This document shows, in pieces, positions 25,553-35,107 of a stretch of 64,000 bases of DNA. The notes beneath the pieces were generated by a model. That model saw only the letters and a program-made list of their open reading frames with translations. It made no database searches and was not told the origin of the DNA. The translations under genes were made by a program, and so were the position numbers. The stretch lies in contig NZ_NIRS01000005.1 of the NCBI RefSeq assembly GCF_002934665.1, positions 310,001-374,000 of the forward strand. Reading direction: 5' to 3'. This DNA comes from Pseudomonas laurylsulfatiphila (GTDB taxonomy: Bacteria; Pseudomonadota; Gammaproteobacteria; Pseudomonadales; Pseudomonadaceae). Each line of letters starts with the position of its first letter. Position 1 is the stretch's first letter.

Positions 25553-26134
25553 ATGCGCCCGCCCTTTCGCGCCACCCTGTTTGCCAGCCTGCTCACCGTG
25601 GTGTGCGCCGGCGTATTGTGGGCGGCCTACGACTGGTTCCAGGGGCGTTACCTGCGGGCATTCAGCGAACACACTGCAATGTTTTCGGGTGATCCGCTGC
25701 GCCTTCCCGATGACCTCGCAGGCCCTGGCGCCATCCGCCTGGTGCATTTCTGGGACCCGGCCTGCCCGTGCAACGTCGGCAATCAACAACACCTGACCGA
25801 ACTGGTCGAGCGCTATGTCCCCCATGGAGTGGAATTCTATGCCGTGCAAAAACCCGGTAGCCATGGCCAGTTACCGGGCACCTTGAGCCGCCTGAAAACC
25901 ATCGACGTCCTGCCCGGCTCCGAACAGATCCCCGCCAGCCCGGCCGTGGCGATCTGGGACCGCAGCGGCAAACTGGCGTACTTCGGCCCCTACAGCGAAG
26001 GCCTGACCTGCAATTCCAGCAACAGCTTTATCGAACCCATCCTGCAAGCGCTGGATGAAGGCCGTGCGGTGAGCGCCACGCACACACTGGCCGTGGGGTG
26101 TTACTGCCCGTGGCCTGTCGATCCGGCGAAGTAG
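25553..26134 (+). CDS. Membrane-anchored thioredoxin-fold protein (DUF6436-like)
   Basis: A 193-residue protein with one N-terminal membrane helix (about 8-27) and a predicted periplasmic thioredoxin-like domain. The place of the redox motif is WDPACPCNVGNQ, giving a C-P-C pair rather than CxxC. A second CxC occurs at the C-terminus in GCYCPW, and a lone Cys in GLTCNSSN. I associate this architecture with DUF6436, whose role is unknown. A redox or metal-handling role is likely from the cysteines. It is followed by the acylase gene after 103 nt on the same strand. Confidence 0.72.
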   Translation: MRPPFRATLFASLLTVVCAGVLWAAYDWFQGRYLRAFSEHTAMFSGDPLRLPDDLAGPGAIRLVHFWDPACPCNVGNQQHLTELVERYVPHGVEFYAVQKPGSHGQLPGTLSRLKTIDVLPGSEQIPASPAVAIWDRSGKLAYFGPYSEGLTCNSSNSFIEPILQALDEGRAVSATHTLAVGCYCPWPVDPAK

Positions 26135-26237
26135 GCCAAGACACGCCAATACGAATCCCTCCTACGGGCGATGCGCCAAACCGGCGCGTCGTGTTAAACA
26201 GTGCCACCTGGAATCACAATAACAACAAGGAGTTCCC

Positions 26238-28637
26238 ATGAAACGCAGCTTGACCGCTCTCGCGCTGTTGATCGTCGTGCTGGCCGCCGGAGCCGGCTGG
26301 TACCTCTACAGCAAGCAGCCGTCACGCCAGGGCATGGTGGAACTGCAACACCTGCAAGGCTCAGTCACCGTGCGCTACGACGAGCGCGGCGTTCCGCATA
26401 TCCGCGCCGACAACGAAACCGACCTGTACCGCGCGCTCGGCTACGTGCATGCCCAGGACCGCTTGTTCCAGATGGAAGTCCTGCGTCGTCTGGCTCGTGG
26501 CGAACTGGCCGAGGTGCTCGGACCGAAGCTGCTCGACACCGACAAACTGATGCGCAGCCTGCGCATTCGCGAACGCGCTGAAACCTACTTCGCCAATCTC
26601 GACAAACAGTCACCCTCGTTCATCGCCATGCAGGCCTATCTGGACGGCATCAACCAGTATCAGGACAGCCACGCCAAACCCGTGGAGTTCGATGTGCTGG
26701 GCATTCCAAAACGCCCGTTCACCGCTCAGGACACCATCAGCATCGCCGGTTACATGGCCTACAGTTTTGCGGCTGCATTTCGTACCGAACCCTTGCTGAC
26801 ATTCGTGCGCGATCAACTGGGCCCCGACTACCTGAGCGTTTTCGATCTCGACTGGCAGCCCAAAGGCGTGCTCAACGGGACCGCACCTTCCCTGGCCAGC
26901 GCCGACTGGAAAGACCTCAACGCCCTCGCCCGCCTGAGCGAACAGGCCTTGGCTGACAACGGCCTGCCCCAGTTCGAGGGCAGTAACGCCTGGGTCGTCG
27001 CGGGCAGCCGGACCCAAAGCGGCAAGCCACTGCTGGCGGGCGATCCGCATATCCGTTTTTCCGCGCCGTCGGTGTGGTACGAAGCACAACTCTCGGCGCC
27101 GGGCTTCGAACTCTACGGCCACTACCAGGCCTTGATGCCGTTCGCCTCACTGGGCATGAACAACGACTTCGGCTGGAGCATCACCATGTTCCAGAACGAC
27201 GACCTCGACCTGATCGCCGAGAAGGTCAACCCGGACAATCCCAATCAGGTCTGGTATCGCGGCAAGTGGGTGGACATGGTCACCAGCGAGCAGAAGATTG
27301 CGGTCAAGGGCCAGGAACCGGTGACGCTAGTGCTGCGCCAGTCGCCCCACGGCCCGATCGTCAACGATGCCTTGGGCAGTGGCGTCGGCAAGACACCGAT
27401 TGCCATGTGGTGGGCGTTTCTCGAAAGCCAGAACCCGATTCTGGACGGCTTCTACCAGCTCAATCGCGCCGACACCCTGGTCAAGGCCCGCAGTGCCGCG
27501 GCAAAAATCCAGGCACCGGGCCTGAACGTCGTATGGGCCAATGCCAAGGGTGACATCGGCTGGTGGGCAGCGGCGCAACTGCCGAAACGTCCGGCGGGTG
27601 TACGCCCATGGTTCATCCTCGACGGCAGCAGCGCCGAGGCCGACAAAGATGGCTTCTACCCGTTCAGCGCCAACCCTCAAGAAGAAAACCCGGCGCGGGG
27701 CTACATCGTCTCGGCCAACTTCCAGCCGGTGTCGCCGACCGGCATGGAGATTCCCGGCTATTACAACCTTGCCGATCGCGGCCAGCAGCTCAATCGCCAG
27801 CTCAGCGACAAAGCCGTGAAATGGGACCTGGAAAACAGCCAGAAACTGCAACTGGGCACTACCACCGCCTACGGCCCGCGCTTGTTGGCGCCGCTGCTGC
27901 CGGTGTTGCGCGAAGTGGTGAGCGACCCCGCCGAACTCAAACTGGTGGAGCAACTGGCCCAGTGGAAAGGCGACTACCCGCTCGATTCGACCAGCGCCAC
28001 GCTGTTCAACCAGTTCCTGTTCAATCTGGCTGACGCGACGATGCACGATGAGCTGGGCAACGAATTCTTCGAAACGCTGCTTTCGACCCGGGTGATCGAC
28101 GCCGCGCTCCCCCGCGTGGCCGCCAACGCCGATTCACCGTGGTGGGACAACCGCAGCACCCTCGGCAAGGAGACCCGCGCCGACACGGTGAAGGCCGCCT
28201 GGCAAGCCAGCCTCGCCCACCTCAAGAGCACCCTCGGCGCAGACGCCTCGCAATGGCAGTGGGGTCGCGCGCACACCTTGACCCATGGTCATCCGCTAGG
28301 GCAGCAAAAGCCGCTGGACCTGGTCTTCAACGTCGGCCCCTTCGCCGCACCCGGCAGCCATGAAGTGCCGAACAACCTCTCGGCGAAAATTGGCCCGGCA
28401 CCCTGGCCCGTCACCTACGGCCCTTCGACCCGGCGCCTGATCGACTTCGCCGACCCGGCCCACAGCCTGACCGTCAACCCGGTTGGCCAGAGCGGCGTAG
28501 TGTTCGACAGTCACTATGATGATCAGGCCGAGGCCTACATCGAAGGGATGTACTTCCAGGCGCATCTCAATGATGAAGAAGTCACGGCCAATACGCGCAG
28601 TACGTTGAAGCTGTTGCCGGCGCGGGCGGCTCAGTAA
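26238..28637 (+). CDS. hacB: Penicillin acylase-family Ntn hydrolase, probable acyl-homoserine lactone acylase (HacB-like)
   Basis: A 799-residue periplasmic Ntn hydrolase made as a precursor. The signal or anchor helix is residues about 5-24. The alpha part is followed by the autoprocessing junction EG-SNAWVV with Ser249 as the future N-terminal nucleophile of the beta chain. Further family segments are GDPHIRFSAP and GMNNDFGW. Size and gene context match the acylase HacB (PA0305) lying just upstream of the spu locus in P. aeruginosa, which removes acyl chains from long-chain homoserine lactones. Activity on AHL is inferred; it could also act on other amides. Confidence 0.85.
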   Translation: MKRSLTALALLIVVLAAGAGWYLYSKQPSRQGMVELQHLQGSVTVRYDERGVPHIRADNETDLYRALGYVHAQDRLFQMEVLRRLARGELAEVLGPKLLDTDKLMRSLRIRERAETYFANLDKQSPSFIAMQAYLDGINQYQDSHAKPVEFDVLGIPKRPFTAQDTISIAGYMAYSFAAAFRTEPLLTFVRDQLGPDYLSVFDLDWQPKGVLNGTAPSLASADWKDLNALARLSEQALADNGLPQFEGSNAWVVAGSRTQSGKPLLAGDPHIRFSAPSVWYEAQLSAPGFELYGHYQALMPFASLGMNNDFGWSITMFQNDDLDLIAEKVNPDNPNQVWYRGKWVDMVTSEQKIAVKGQEPVTLVLRQSPHGPIVNDALGSGVGKTPIAMWWAFLESQNPILDGFYQLNRADTLVKARSAAAKIQAPGLNVVWANAKGDIGWWAAAQLPKRPAGVRPWFILDGSSAEADKDGFYPFSANPQEENPARGYIVSANFQPVSPTGMEIPGYYNLADRGQQLNRQLSDKAVKWDLENSQKLQLGTTTAYGPRLLAPLLPVLREVVSDPAELKLVEQLAQWKGDYPLDSTSATLFNQFLFNLADATMHDELGNEFFETLLSTRVIDAALPRVAANADSPWWDNRSTLGKETRADTVKAAWQASLAHLKSTLGADASQWQWGRAHTLTHGHPLGQQKPLDLVFNVGPFAAPGSHEVPNNLSAKIGPAPWPVTYGPSTRRLIDFADPAHSLTVNPVGQSGVVFDSHYDDQAEAYIEGMYFQAHLNDEEVTANTRSTLKLLPARAAQ

Positions 28638-28661
28638 TTTTGCATTGGCTGGACCGGCCCC

Positions 28662-28767
28662 TTCGCGGGCAAGTCGGATCGCCGCACCGCCGCTCCCACA
28701 GGGATCTGTGTCGAACACAAATTTTGTGAACACCAGAGAAACCTGTGGGAGCGGGCTTGCCCGCGAA
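28662..28767. repeat. REPIN with an altered left arm
   Basis: The right arm (from 28743) is a standard GGAGCGGGCTTGCCCGCGA REP. The left arm starts CGCGGGCAAG but then carries about 13 extra bases (TCGGATCGCCGCA) before CGCTCCCACAG. It lies between the convergent acylase and GlxA-type genes. Confidence 0.85.
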
Positions 28768-28798
28768 GGGGCCCGCAAGAGCAATGCAAATTCATGGT

Positions 28799-29764
28799 TC
28801 AAACCATCGCCGCAAAATTCAACCTGAACTGTTGCGGCGTCACCCCCAGCCTGCGATTGAACACACTGCGCATGTGCTGGGCATCGCGGAAACCGCATTG
28901 ATAGGCCACGGTCTTGAGCGGCGCACGAGTGCTTTCGAGCATCACCCGCGCCGCATCGACCCGCGCGCGTTCGACGAACTCGGCCGGGGTGATTTTCGCT
29001 TCCCTGGCAAACACCCGGGAAAAATTGCGCGCGCTCATGTTGGCCGCATTGGCCAGGTCGGCGATGGCTAAATCGCCCGTCAGGTTGGCCAGCACGTAAT
29101 GCTGAACCATCGCCACCGCCGAGTCCGGTTCGGCGTGGGGCGTGAGGAACGGGCTGAACTGCGACTGCCCGCCCGAACGCTGGGTGAACACCACGAGCCG
29201 CTTGGCGACATTCAGAGCCACCTCCGGCCCGTGATCCCGGCCCAACAGATACAACGAAAGATCGATCCCCGCGGTGACCCCGGCCGAGGTGAACAGGTCG
29301 CCGTCCTCAACGTACAGTCGATCCGCGTCCACCCGAGACGAGGGGCACAGCGCCGCCAGATCCGATGCGTCCTGCCAATGCGTGGTGACCGTGCGCCCCT
29401 CCAGCAACCCGGCGCGGGCGAGCATGAAGGCACCGTTGCAGATCGAGCCAAACCGTTGCGCCCGCCCGCAGGCCCCGCGCAGCCAGGTGTCGAACGCCAC
29501 GCCGAAACTCATGAACGGCAATTGCGGCCCGCCCGCCACCAATAACAAGTCGTACGCCTCGAGCGCTTCGCTGAAGTGCCGATGGGCATTGAGTGCCAAA
29601 CCGTTGGAGCACGCCATCATCCCGTGCTCGACGCCGATCACCTCCAGCCGATAGCGATCCTGCGGGGCAAGGAATCGATTGGCCTCGGAAAACACATCCA
29701 TGGGGCCGGTGACATCCAGCGACTGGACGCCGGCGAAGACCACGATGGCGATGGTTTTACTCAT
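28799..29764 (-). CDS. GlxA-family transcriptional regulator (DJ-1/PfpI plus AraC HTH)
   Basis: A 321-residue regulator. The N-terminal class-I glutamine amidotransferase-like domain (about 5-185) has VFAGVQSLDVTGPMDVF and, at the place of the nucleophile, GSICNGAFMLA with a Cys. The C-terminal AraC-type double HTH (about 215-315) has SARNFSRVFAREAKITPAEF and YQCGFRDAQHMRSVFNRR. The start at 29764 is preceded by AAAGGAGG. Relatives control arginine, carnitine or glycine betaine use. Being divergent from an HD-domain hydrolase, it may regulate that gene. Confidence 0.9.
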   Translation of the reverse strand: MSKTIAIVVFAGVQSLDVTGPMDVFSEANRFLAPQDRYRLEVIGVEHGMMACSNGLALNAHRHFSEALEAYDLLLVAGGPQLPFMSFGVAFDTWLRGACGRAQRFGSICNGAFMLARAGLLEGRTVTTHWQDASDLAALCPSSRVDADRLYVEDGDLFTSAGVTAGIDLSLYLLGRDHGPEVALNVAKRLVVFTQRSGGQSQFSPFLTPHAEPDSAVAMVQHYVLANLTGDLAIADLANAANMSARNFSRVFAREAKITPAEFVERARVDAARVMLESTRAPLKTVAYQCGFRDAQHMRSVFNRRLGVTPQQFRLNFAAMV

Positions 29765-29804
29765 GACGTGAATCGCCTCCTTTGGATCTGATTGCACCTT
29801 CCCT

Positions 29805-29906
29805 CTGTAGGAGCGAGCCTGCTCGCGATGAAATCAAAGACGCCGCGGGGTATCAGGTTCCCCGCGTTATCGTTGACGACCATCGCGAGCAAGCTCGCTC
29901 CTACAG
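29805..29906. repeat. REPIN, 'gcgagc-tgctcgc' type with inner hairpin (102 bp)
   Basis: Inverted REP pair of exactly 102 bp with an inner stem CGCGGGG/CCCCGCG (29844-29850 and 29860-29866). It occupies a third of the 305-bp gap between the GlxA-type and HD-domain genes. In the remainder (29907-30069) I see no gene or clear promoter. Confidence 0.9.
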
Positions 29907-30069
29907 GGTTTGCATGCACCCTAGCCAAACCAGGCGCAACAAGCGAGGTTGGCGCGATATGCATGCTCATTGGCCGGGATCGCAGCCATGGCGCGATTGT
30001 CCGGTTTCGGGGGGCGGAACAGACTGGAACCCTCAGCGCCACCCAGGCGTTCACGACGAGGAAAACTCC

Positions 30070-30711
30070 ATGAGCACCACCATCGCCGGCATCAGGATCC
30101 CCGACAGCGCGCTGGCCAAGGCCACCACCGAGTACATCCGTGACATCGAATCGGACCTGCTCTACCACCACTCACGTCGGGTCTTTCTGTTCGGCACCCT
30201 GAGCGGCGAGCGCAAGCAATTGGCCTACAACCCGGAGTTGCTGTACGTCGGCGCGATGTTCCATGACCTGGGCCTGATGGAGGGTCACCGCAGCGACAAC
30301 GAGCGTTTCGAAGTCGACGGCGCCAATGCGGCAGCCGCATTTCTCAAGCCTTACGGGCTGAGCGACGACGATATCGAACAGGTCTGGCTTTCGATTGCCC
30401 TGCACACCACACCGGGCGTTCCTCAACACTTGCGGCCCACCGTGGCACTGGTAACGGCGGGTGTCGAGATGGACGTGCTGGGCATGGACTACGCGGCATT
30501 CTCCACCGTGCAGCGTGAAGCGGTGGTGCATGCGCATCCACGGGGCGAGGGGTTCAAGGAGTGCATCATCTGCGCGTTTGCCGATGGATTGCGTCATCGT
30601 CCGCAGACTACGTTCGGGAATGTGAAGACGGATGTGCTGGTGGATCAGGAGCCGGGATTCAAGCCGATGAATTTCGTCGAGGTCATTCGCCAATCCCCTT
30701 GGATTTCCTGA
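30070..30711 (+). CDS. HD-domain hydrolase (cyanamide hydratase-like)
   Basis: A 213-residue protein of the HD superfamily. The metal-binding HD pair is in GAMFHDLGLMEGHR (about 65-78), an upstream His is in YHHSRRVFLFG, and a later Asp is expected in AGVEMDVLGMD. The pattern ERFEVDGANAAAAFLKPYG and IALHTTPGVP resembles the cyanamide hydratase (Ddi2-like) subgroup of HD proteins. That fit is by eye, and cyanamide need not be the substrate. It is divergent from the GlxA-type regulator, which may control it. Confidence 0.8.
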   Translation: MSTTIAGIRIPDSALAKATTEYIRDIESDLLYHHSRRVFLFGTLSGERKQLAYNPELLYVGAMFHDLGLMEGHRSDNERFEVDGANAAAAFLKPYGLSDDDIEQVWLSIALHTTPGVPQHLRPTVALVTAGVEMDVLGMDYAAFSTVQREAVVHAHPRGEGFKECIICAFADGLRHRPQTTFGNVKTDVLVDQEPGFKPMNFVEVIRQSPWIS

Positions 30712-30723
30712 CCGCCAAAGAAC

Positions 30724-30815
30724 CTGTGGGAGCGAGCTTGCTCGCGATGGCGGCATCACAGTCAACATCGATGTTGAATGTCAGTCCGCTATCGCGAGCA
30801 AGCTCGCTCCCACAG
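30724..30815. repeat. REPIN, 'gcgagcttgctcgc' type
   Basis: Inverted REP pair of 92 bp between the convergent HD-domain gene and the polyamine operon. The loop holds the 16-bp palindrome TCAACATCGATGTTGA. Confidence 0.92.
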
Positions 30816-30859
30816 GGGGTCGGGTTGACCGCAGTGTTGTGGTCAACCCGATTTCAGGC

Positions 30860-31750
30860 TCAAGCCGCTTCCGGTGCCTGCGCGCGACGCACGTCCGGTT
30901 GCTTCCACGAATCGGCGGCCGCTTCTTCGATCGCTTGCTGGATCGCACGACGACGGCCTTCTTCGGCGCGACGGCTGAAGAACCAGACCAGGAAAGTCAC
31001 GATCGACACGGCCAACAGGATCAGGCTGGCCACGGCGTTGATCTCGGGTTTCACGCCCAGACGTACCGCCGAGAACACTTCCATCGGCAGGGTCGTGGAC
31101 CCCGGGCCCGACACGAAGCTCGCCAGCACCAGGTCATCCAGCGACAGGGCGAACGACATCATGCCGCCCGCTGCCAGCGACGGTGCGATCATCGGGATCG
31201 TGATCAGGAAGAACACTTTCCACGGTTTCGCGCCCAGGTCCATGGCCGCTTCTTCGATGGACAGGTCCAGCTCGCGCAAGCGTGCCGAAACCACCACCGC
31301 CACATAGGCCGCACAGAACGTGGTGTGGGCGATCCAAATGGTGACGATGCCGCGTTCCTGTGGCCAGCCGATCATCTGCGCCATGGCCACGAACAGCAGC
31401 AACAGCGACAGACCGGTGATCACCTCAGGCATCACCAGCGGCGCGGTCACCAGGCCACCGAACAGGGTACGACCCTTGAAGCGCGTAATACGCGTCAGGA
31501 CGAACGCCGCCAGGGTCCCCAGCGCCACTGCCGCGACGGCGGTGTAGCAGGCGATTTCCAGCGAGCGCACCACCGAGCCCATCAGTTGCGAGTTGTCGAG
31601 CAGGCCGACGTACCACTTGATCGACCAACCGCCCCACACCGTCACCAGTTTCGAGGCGTTGAACGAATAGATCACCAGGATCAGCATCGGCAGGTAGATG
31701 AACAACAGACCCACTACCAGCATCAGGCTGGAGAAACGGAAGCGCTTCAT
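30860..31750 (-). CDS. spuH: Polyamine ABC transporter permease (PotI/SpuH)
   Basis: A 296-residue inner-membrane permease with about six helices. The cytoplasmic EAA loop contains EEAAMDLGAKPWKVFFLITIP, the contact for the ATPase. It is the last gene of the leftward operon and overlaps the stop of spuG by 4 nt (ATGA). It imports putrescine and spermidine together with SpuD/SpuE, SpuF and SpuG. Confidence 0.93.
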   Translation of the reverse strand: MKRFRFSSLMLVVGLLFIYLPMLILVIYSFNASKLVTVWGGWSIKWYVGLLDNSQLMGSVVRSLEIACYTAVAAVALGTLAAFVLTRITRFKGRTLFGGLVTAPLVMPEVITGLSLLLLFVAMAQMIGWPQERGIVTIWIAHTTFCAAYVAVVVSARLRELDLSIEEAAMDLGAKPWKVFFLITIPMIAPSLAAGGMMSFALSLDDLVLASFVSGPGSTTLPMEVFSAVRLGVKPEINAVASLILLAVSIVTFLVWFFSRRAEEGRRRAIQQAIEEAAADSWKQPDVRRAQAPEAA

Positions 31751-32667
31751 TCTTTACCCTCCATTTCCTTGGCCTGACTGCGGTTGAACAGGATGATCGG
31801 CACAATCAGGATCGCCAGCATCACCACCGCCAGGGCAGACGCCACCGGCCAGTCACGGTTGTTGAAGAACTCTTGCCAGAGCACTTTACCGATCATCAGG
31901 GTTTCCGGGCCGCCGAGCAGTTCCGGAATCACGAACTCGCCCACCACCGGGATGAACACCAGCATGCAGCCGGCGATGATGCCGTTTTTCGACAGCGGCA
32001 CGGTGATTTTCCAGAAGCTGTTGAAGGTGCTCGAACCCAGGTCCGACGCGGCTTCCAGCAGGCTCTGGTCGTGCTTCACCAGGTTGGCGTACAGCGGCAG
32101 GATCATGAACGGCAGGTAGGAATAAACCACACCGATGTAGACCGCCAGGTTGGTGTTGAGGATCTGCAGCGGCTCGTTGATCCAGCCCATGCTCATCAGG
32201 AAACCGTTGAGCAGGCCGTTGTTGCTGAGGATGCCCATCCAGGCATACACGCGGATCAGGATCGCGGTCCAGGTCGGCATCATGATCAGCAGCACCAGCA
32301 CCGTCTGCACTTCCTTGCGGGCAACGGAGATGCCGTAGGCCATCGGGTAGCCGATCAGCAGGCAGAGGATGGTGCTGAACAGCGCCATCTTCAACGACCC
32401 GAGATAAGCAGCGATGTACAGCTCGTCACCGGCCAGCATCGCGTAGTTGCCCAGGTTAAGCAGCAACTGCAGCTTCTGCTCGGCGTAGCTGTAGATTTCG
32501 GTGTAGGGAGGAATGGCCACGTCCGCTTCGGCGAAGCTGATCTTCAAGACGATGAAGAACGGCAGCATGAAGAACAGGAACAGCCAGATGAAGGGAACCC
32601 CGATGACCATCTGACGGCCACCGGGAATTATTCGATTGAGGCGGCGTTTGAATTTGCGCATGTTCAT
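31747..32667 (-). CDS. spuG: Polyamine ABC transporter permease (PotH/SpuG)
   Basis: A 306-residue inner-membrane permease with about six helices and an EAA loop (LLEAASDLGSSTFNSFWKIT). It pairs with SpuH. It overlaps both neighbours by 4 nt, so translation of spuF, spuG and spuH is coupled. Confidence 0.93.
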   Translation of the reverse strand: MNMRKFKRRLNRIIPGGRQMVIGVPFIWLFLFFMLPFFIVLKISFAEADVAIPPYTEIYSYAEQKLQLLLNLGNYAMLAGDELYIAAYLGSLKMALFSTILCLLIGYPMAYGISVARKEVQTVLVLLIMMPTWTAILIRVYAWMGILSNNGLLNGFLMSMGWINEPLQILNTNLAVYIGVVYSYLPFMILPLYANLVKHDQSLLEAASDLGSSTFNSFWKITVPLSKNGIIAGCMLVFIPVVGEFVIPELLGGPETLMIGKVLWQEFFNNRDWPVASALAVVMLAILIVPIILFNRSQAKEMEGKE

Positions 32668-33806
32668 GAGCGAAGTACCACGCCGCTATCGTCTTCCCAA
32701 TACACGTAGACCTGATCACCCCAAGTCGGCCGCTGGCCACGGCGCTCAGCGTTCGCGACGAAGGACTGGACGATCTTGCCGCTCGGCAATTCGACGTAGA
32801 ACACCGAGTGGCCGCCGAGGTAGGCGATGTCGTGCACCTTGCCACTGGACCAGTTGTATTCGCAGGTCGGCATGGTCGGGGTCACGAGCAGTTTTTCCGG
32901 ACGGATCGCGTAGGTCACGGATTTGTCTTGCACCGAGGTGCTGATGCCGTGGCCCACATAGATCTTCCGGTCGAGGTCCTTGCAGGTGATGATCGCGTGA
33001 CCCTCGGCATCGTCGATCACTTCACCGTCGAAGATGTTGACGTTACCGATGAATTCACAGACCAGGCGGCTGGTCGGGGTTTCGTAGATGTCGATAGGGC
33101 TGCCGATCTGGGCGATCCAGCCCAGGTGCATGATCGCGATGCGCTCGGCCATGGTCATGGCCTCTTCCTGGTCGTGGGTCACCATGACGCAGGTTACGCC
33201 GACGCGCTCGATGATCTCCACCAGCTCCAGCTGCATCTGCGAACGCAGCTTCTTGTCCAGTGCGCCCATCGGTTCGTCGAGCAGCAGCAGCTTCGGGCGC
33301 TTGGCCAGGGAACGGGCCAGGGCCACACGCTGACGCTGGCCGCCGGACAACTGATGCGGCTTGCGCTTGGCGTACTGGCTCATCTGCACCAGCTTGAGCA
33401 TGTCGGCCACTCGCGCATCGACTTCGGCGGCAGGCAATTTGTCCTGCTTGAGGCCGAAGGCGATGTTCTGCGTCACGGTCATGTGCGGGAACAGGGCGTA
33501 GGACTGGAACATCATGTTGATCGGCCGCTCGTAGGGCGGCATGTCGGTGATGTCTACGCCATCGAGGAAAATGCGCCCCTCCGTGGGCCGTTCGAAACCT
33601 GCGAGCATGCGCAGCAATGTGGACTTGCCCGATCCCGAGCCGCCGAGCAGGGCGAAGATCTCGCCTTTCTTGATTTCCAGGGACACGTCGTCCACGGCAA
33701 TCGTCTCGTCGAACTTCTTCGTGACCCGGTCGATTTTGACCAGCACCTGTTTAGGTTGCTGGTCGCCCTCGAGGGCTTTCTTATAGGCGCCGGAGGCAAC
33801 TGCCAT
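32664..33806 (-). CDS. spuF: Polyamine ABC transporter ATP-binding protein (PotG/SpuF)
   Basis: A 380-residue ATPase. Walker A is GGSGSGKST at 55-63, the signature LSGGQ is at 153-157, and Walker B LLLLDEP is at 173-179. A C-terminal TOBE-like regulatory extension follows residue about 290. It energises the SpuG/SpuH permease. It lies 73 nt downstream of spuE and overlaps spuG by 4 nt. Confidence 0.95.
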   Translation of the reverse strand: MAVASGAYKKALEGDQQPKQVLVKIDRVTKKFDETIAVDDVSLEIKKGEIFALLGGSGSGKSTLLRMLAGFERPTEGRIFLDGVDITDMPPYERPINMMFQSYALFPHMTVTQNIAFGLKQDKLPAAEVDARVADMLKLVQMSQYAKRKPHQLSGGQRQRVALARSLAKRPKLLLLDEPMGALDKKLRSQMQLELVEIIERVGVTCVMVTHDQEEAMTMAERIAIMHLGWIAQIGSPIDIYETPTSRLVCEFIGNVNIFDGEVIDDAEGHAIITCKDLDRKIYVGHGISTSVQDKSVTYAIRPEKLLVTPTMPTCEYNWSSGKVHDIAYLGGHSVFYVELPSGKIVQSFVANAERRGQRPTWGDQVYVYWEDDSGVVLRS

Positions 33807-33879
33807 TTACGAAACTCCCAAAAAAAAAGAGTGCAGTTCGCTCAAGGTGAGCCAACTTTGGATAGTCTGAGCCTTGAAA

Positions 33880-34977
33880 CTATTTACCCGACTTGACCAT
33901 GGTCCAGCTGCGGGTCATCAAGCGTTGAATCTTCGGTGGCAGCTCGACGGACACGTAGGTCTTGTCGAGCACCTCTTGCGGTGGATAAACCGCTTCGTCG
34001 GTGCGAATGGACTGTTCCATCAGTTTGTCCGACCCCGGGTTAGGGTTGGCATAGCCGACGTAATCGCTGACCTGGGCGATAACCTCGGGTTTCAGCAAAT
34101 AATTGATGAACGCGTGGGCTTCCTTGGGGTTGGCCGAATCCTTCGGAATCGCCAGCATGTCAAACCAGAGAGCGCCGCCTTCTTTCGGAATGGCGTAGGC
34201 GATGTTGATGCCTTTCTTGGCTTCTTGGGCACGGTTGCGGGCCTGGAAGATGTCGCCGGAGAACCCGACCGCCACGCAGATATCGCCGTTGGCCAGGTCG
34301 GTGATGTACTTGGACGAGTTGAAGTAGGTAACGTAGGGACGCACGGCCAGCAACTTGGCGGTCGCCTTCTTGTAGTCTTCCTCGTTGGTGCTGTTGGCGT
34401 TCAGGCCCATGTAGTTAAGGACTGTCGGCATCATTTCATCAGCGGAATCGAGGAACGCCACGCCGCATTTGTGCAGCTTCTTGATGTTCTCGGGCTCGAA
34501 CAGCACGCTCCAGGAGTCAATCTTGTCGACGCCCAGCACGGCCTTGACCTTGTCGACGTTGTAACCGATGCCGTTGGTGCCCCACAGGTACGGCACGGCG
34601 TACAGGTTGCCCGGATCGTTCTGCTCCAGGCGCTTGAGCAGCACCGGGTCGAGGTTCGAGTAATTCGGCAGCTGCGACTTGTCGAGCTTCTGGAAAGCAC
34701 CGGCCTTGATCTGCTTGCCGAGGAAGTGATTGGACGGCACGACCACGTCATACCCTGTATGCCCGGCCAGCAACTTGCCTTCCAGGGTTTCGTTGGAGTC
34801 AAAGACGTCGTAGACCGGTTTGATCCCGGTCTCTTTCTGGAAGTCCGCCAGAGTGCTCTCGCCGATGTAGTCCGACCAGTTATAAATATGCACGGTGCCG
34901 GCGGCCTGGACACTGACCGCAATCGTCAGCCCGGCGCCGACCAGCATGGCATTGCGCAACAAAGAAAAAATAGGCAC
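33880..34977 (-). CDS. spuE: Periplasmic polyamine-binding protein (PotF type, SpuE)
   Basis: A 365-residue periplasmic binding protein with a signal peptide cleaved after VSVQA (about residue 25). The mature protein begins with the PotF-like VHIYNWSDYIGE, and the ligand-site Asp occurs in FDSNETLEGKL. By position in the spu order this corresponds to SpuE, the spermidine-preferring protein of P. aeruginosa. The preference cannot be read from sequence alone. It is separated from its paralog spuD by a 241-nt gap holding a REPIN. Confidence 0.9.
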   Translation of the reverse strand: MPIFSLLRNAMLVGAGLTIAVSVQAAGTVHIYNWSDYIGESTLADFQKETGIKPVYDVFDSNETLEGKLLAGHTGYDVVVPSNHFLGKQIKAGAFQKLDKSQLPNYSNLDPVLLKRLEQNDPGNLYAVPYLWGTNGIGYNVDKVKAVLGVDKIDSWSVLFEPENIKKLHKCGVAFLDSADEMMPTVLNYMGLNANSTNEEDYKKATAKLLAVRPYVTYFNSSKYITDLANGDICVAVGFSGDIFQARNRAQEAKKGINIAYAIPKEGGALWFDMLAIPKDSANPKEAHAFINYLLKPEVIAQVSDYVGYANPNPGSDKLMEQSIRTDEAVYPPQEVLDKTYVSVELPPKIQRLMTRSWTMVKSGK

Positions 34978-35107
34978 GTGGAGGTCCTCTAAAATTAGTT
35001 GGGCCCAAGTTGCCCCGCGTTACATGACAACCGTGATTGCCCAGCAACAAAACCGGCGCGCAACTTACCCTCGAAAAACCGTTCCAGCAAAACTTTTATG
35101 CAGATAC

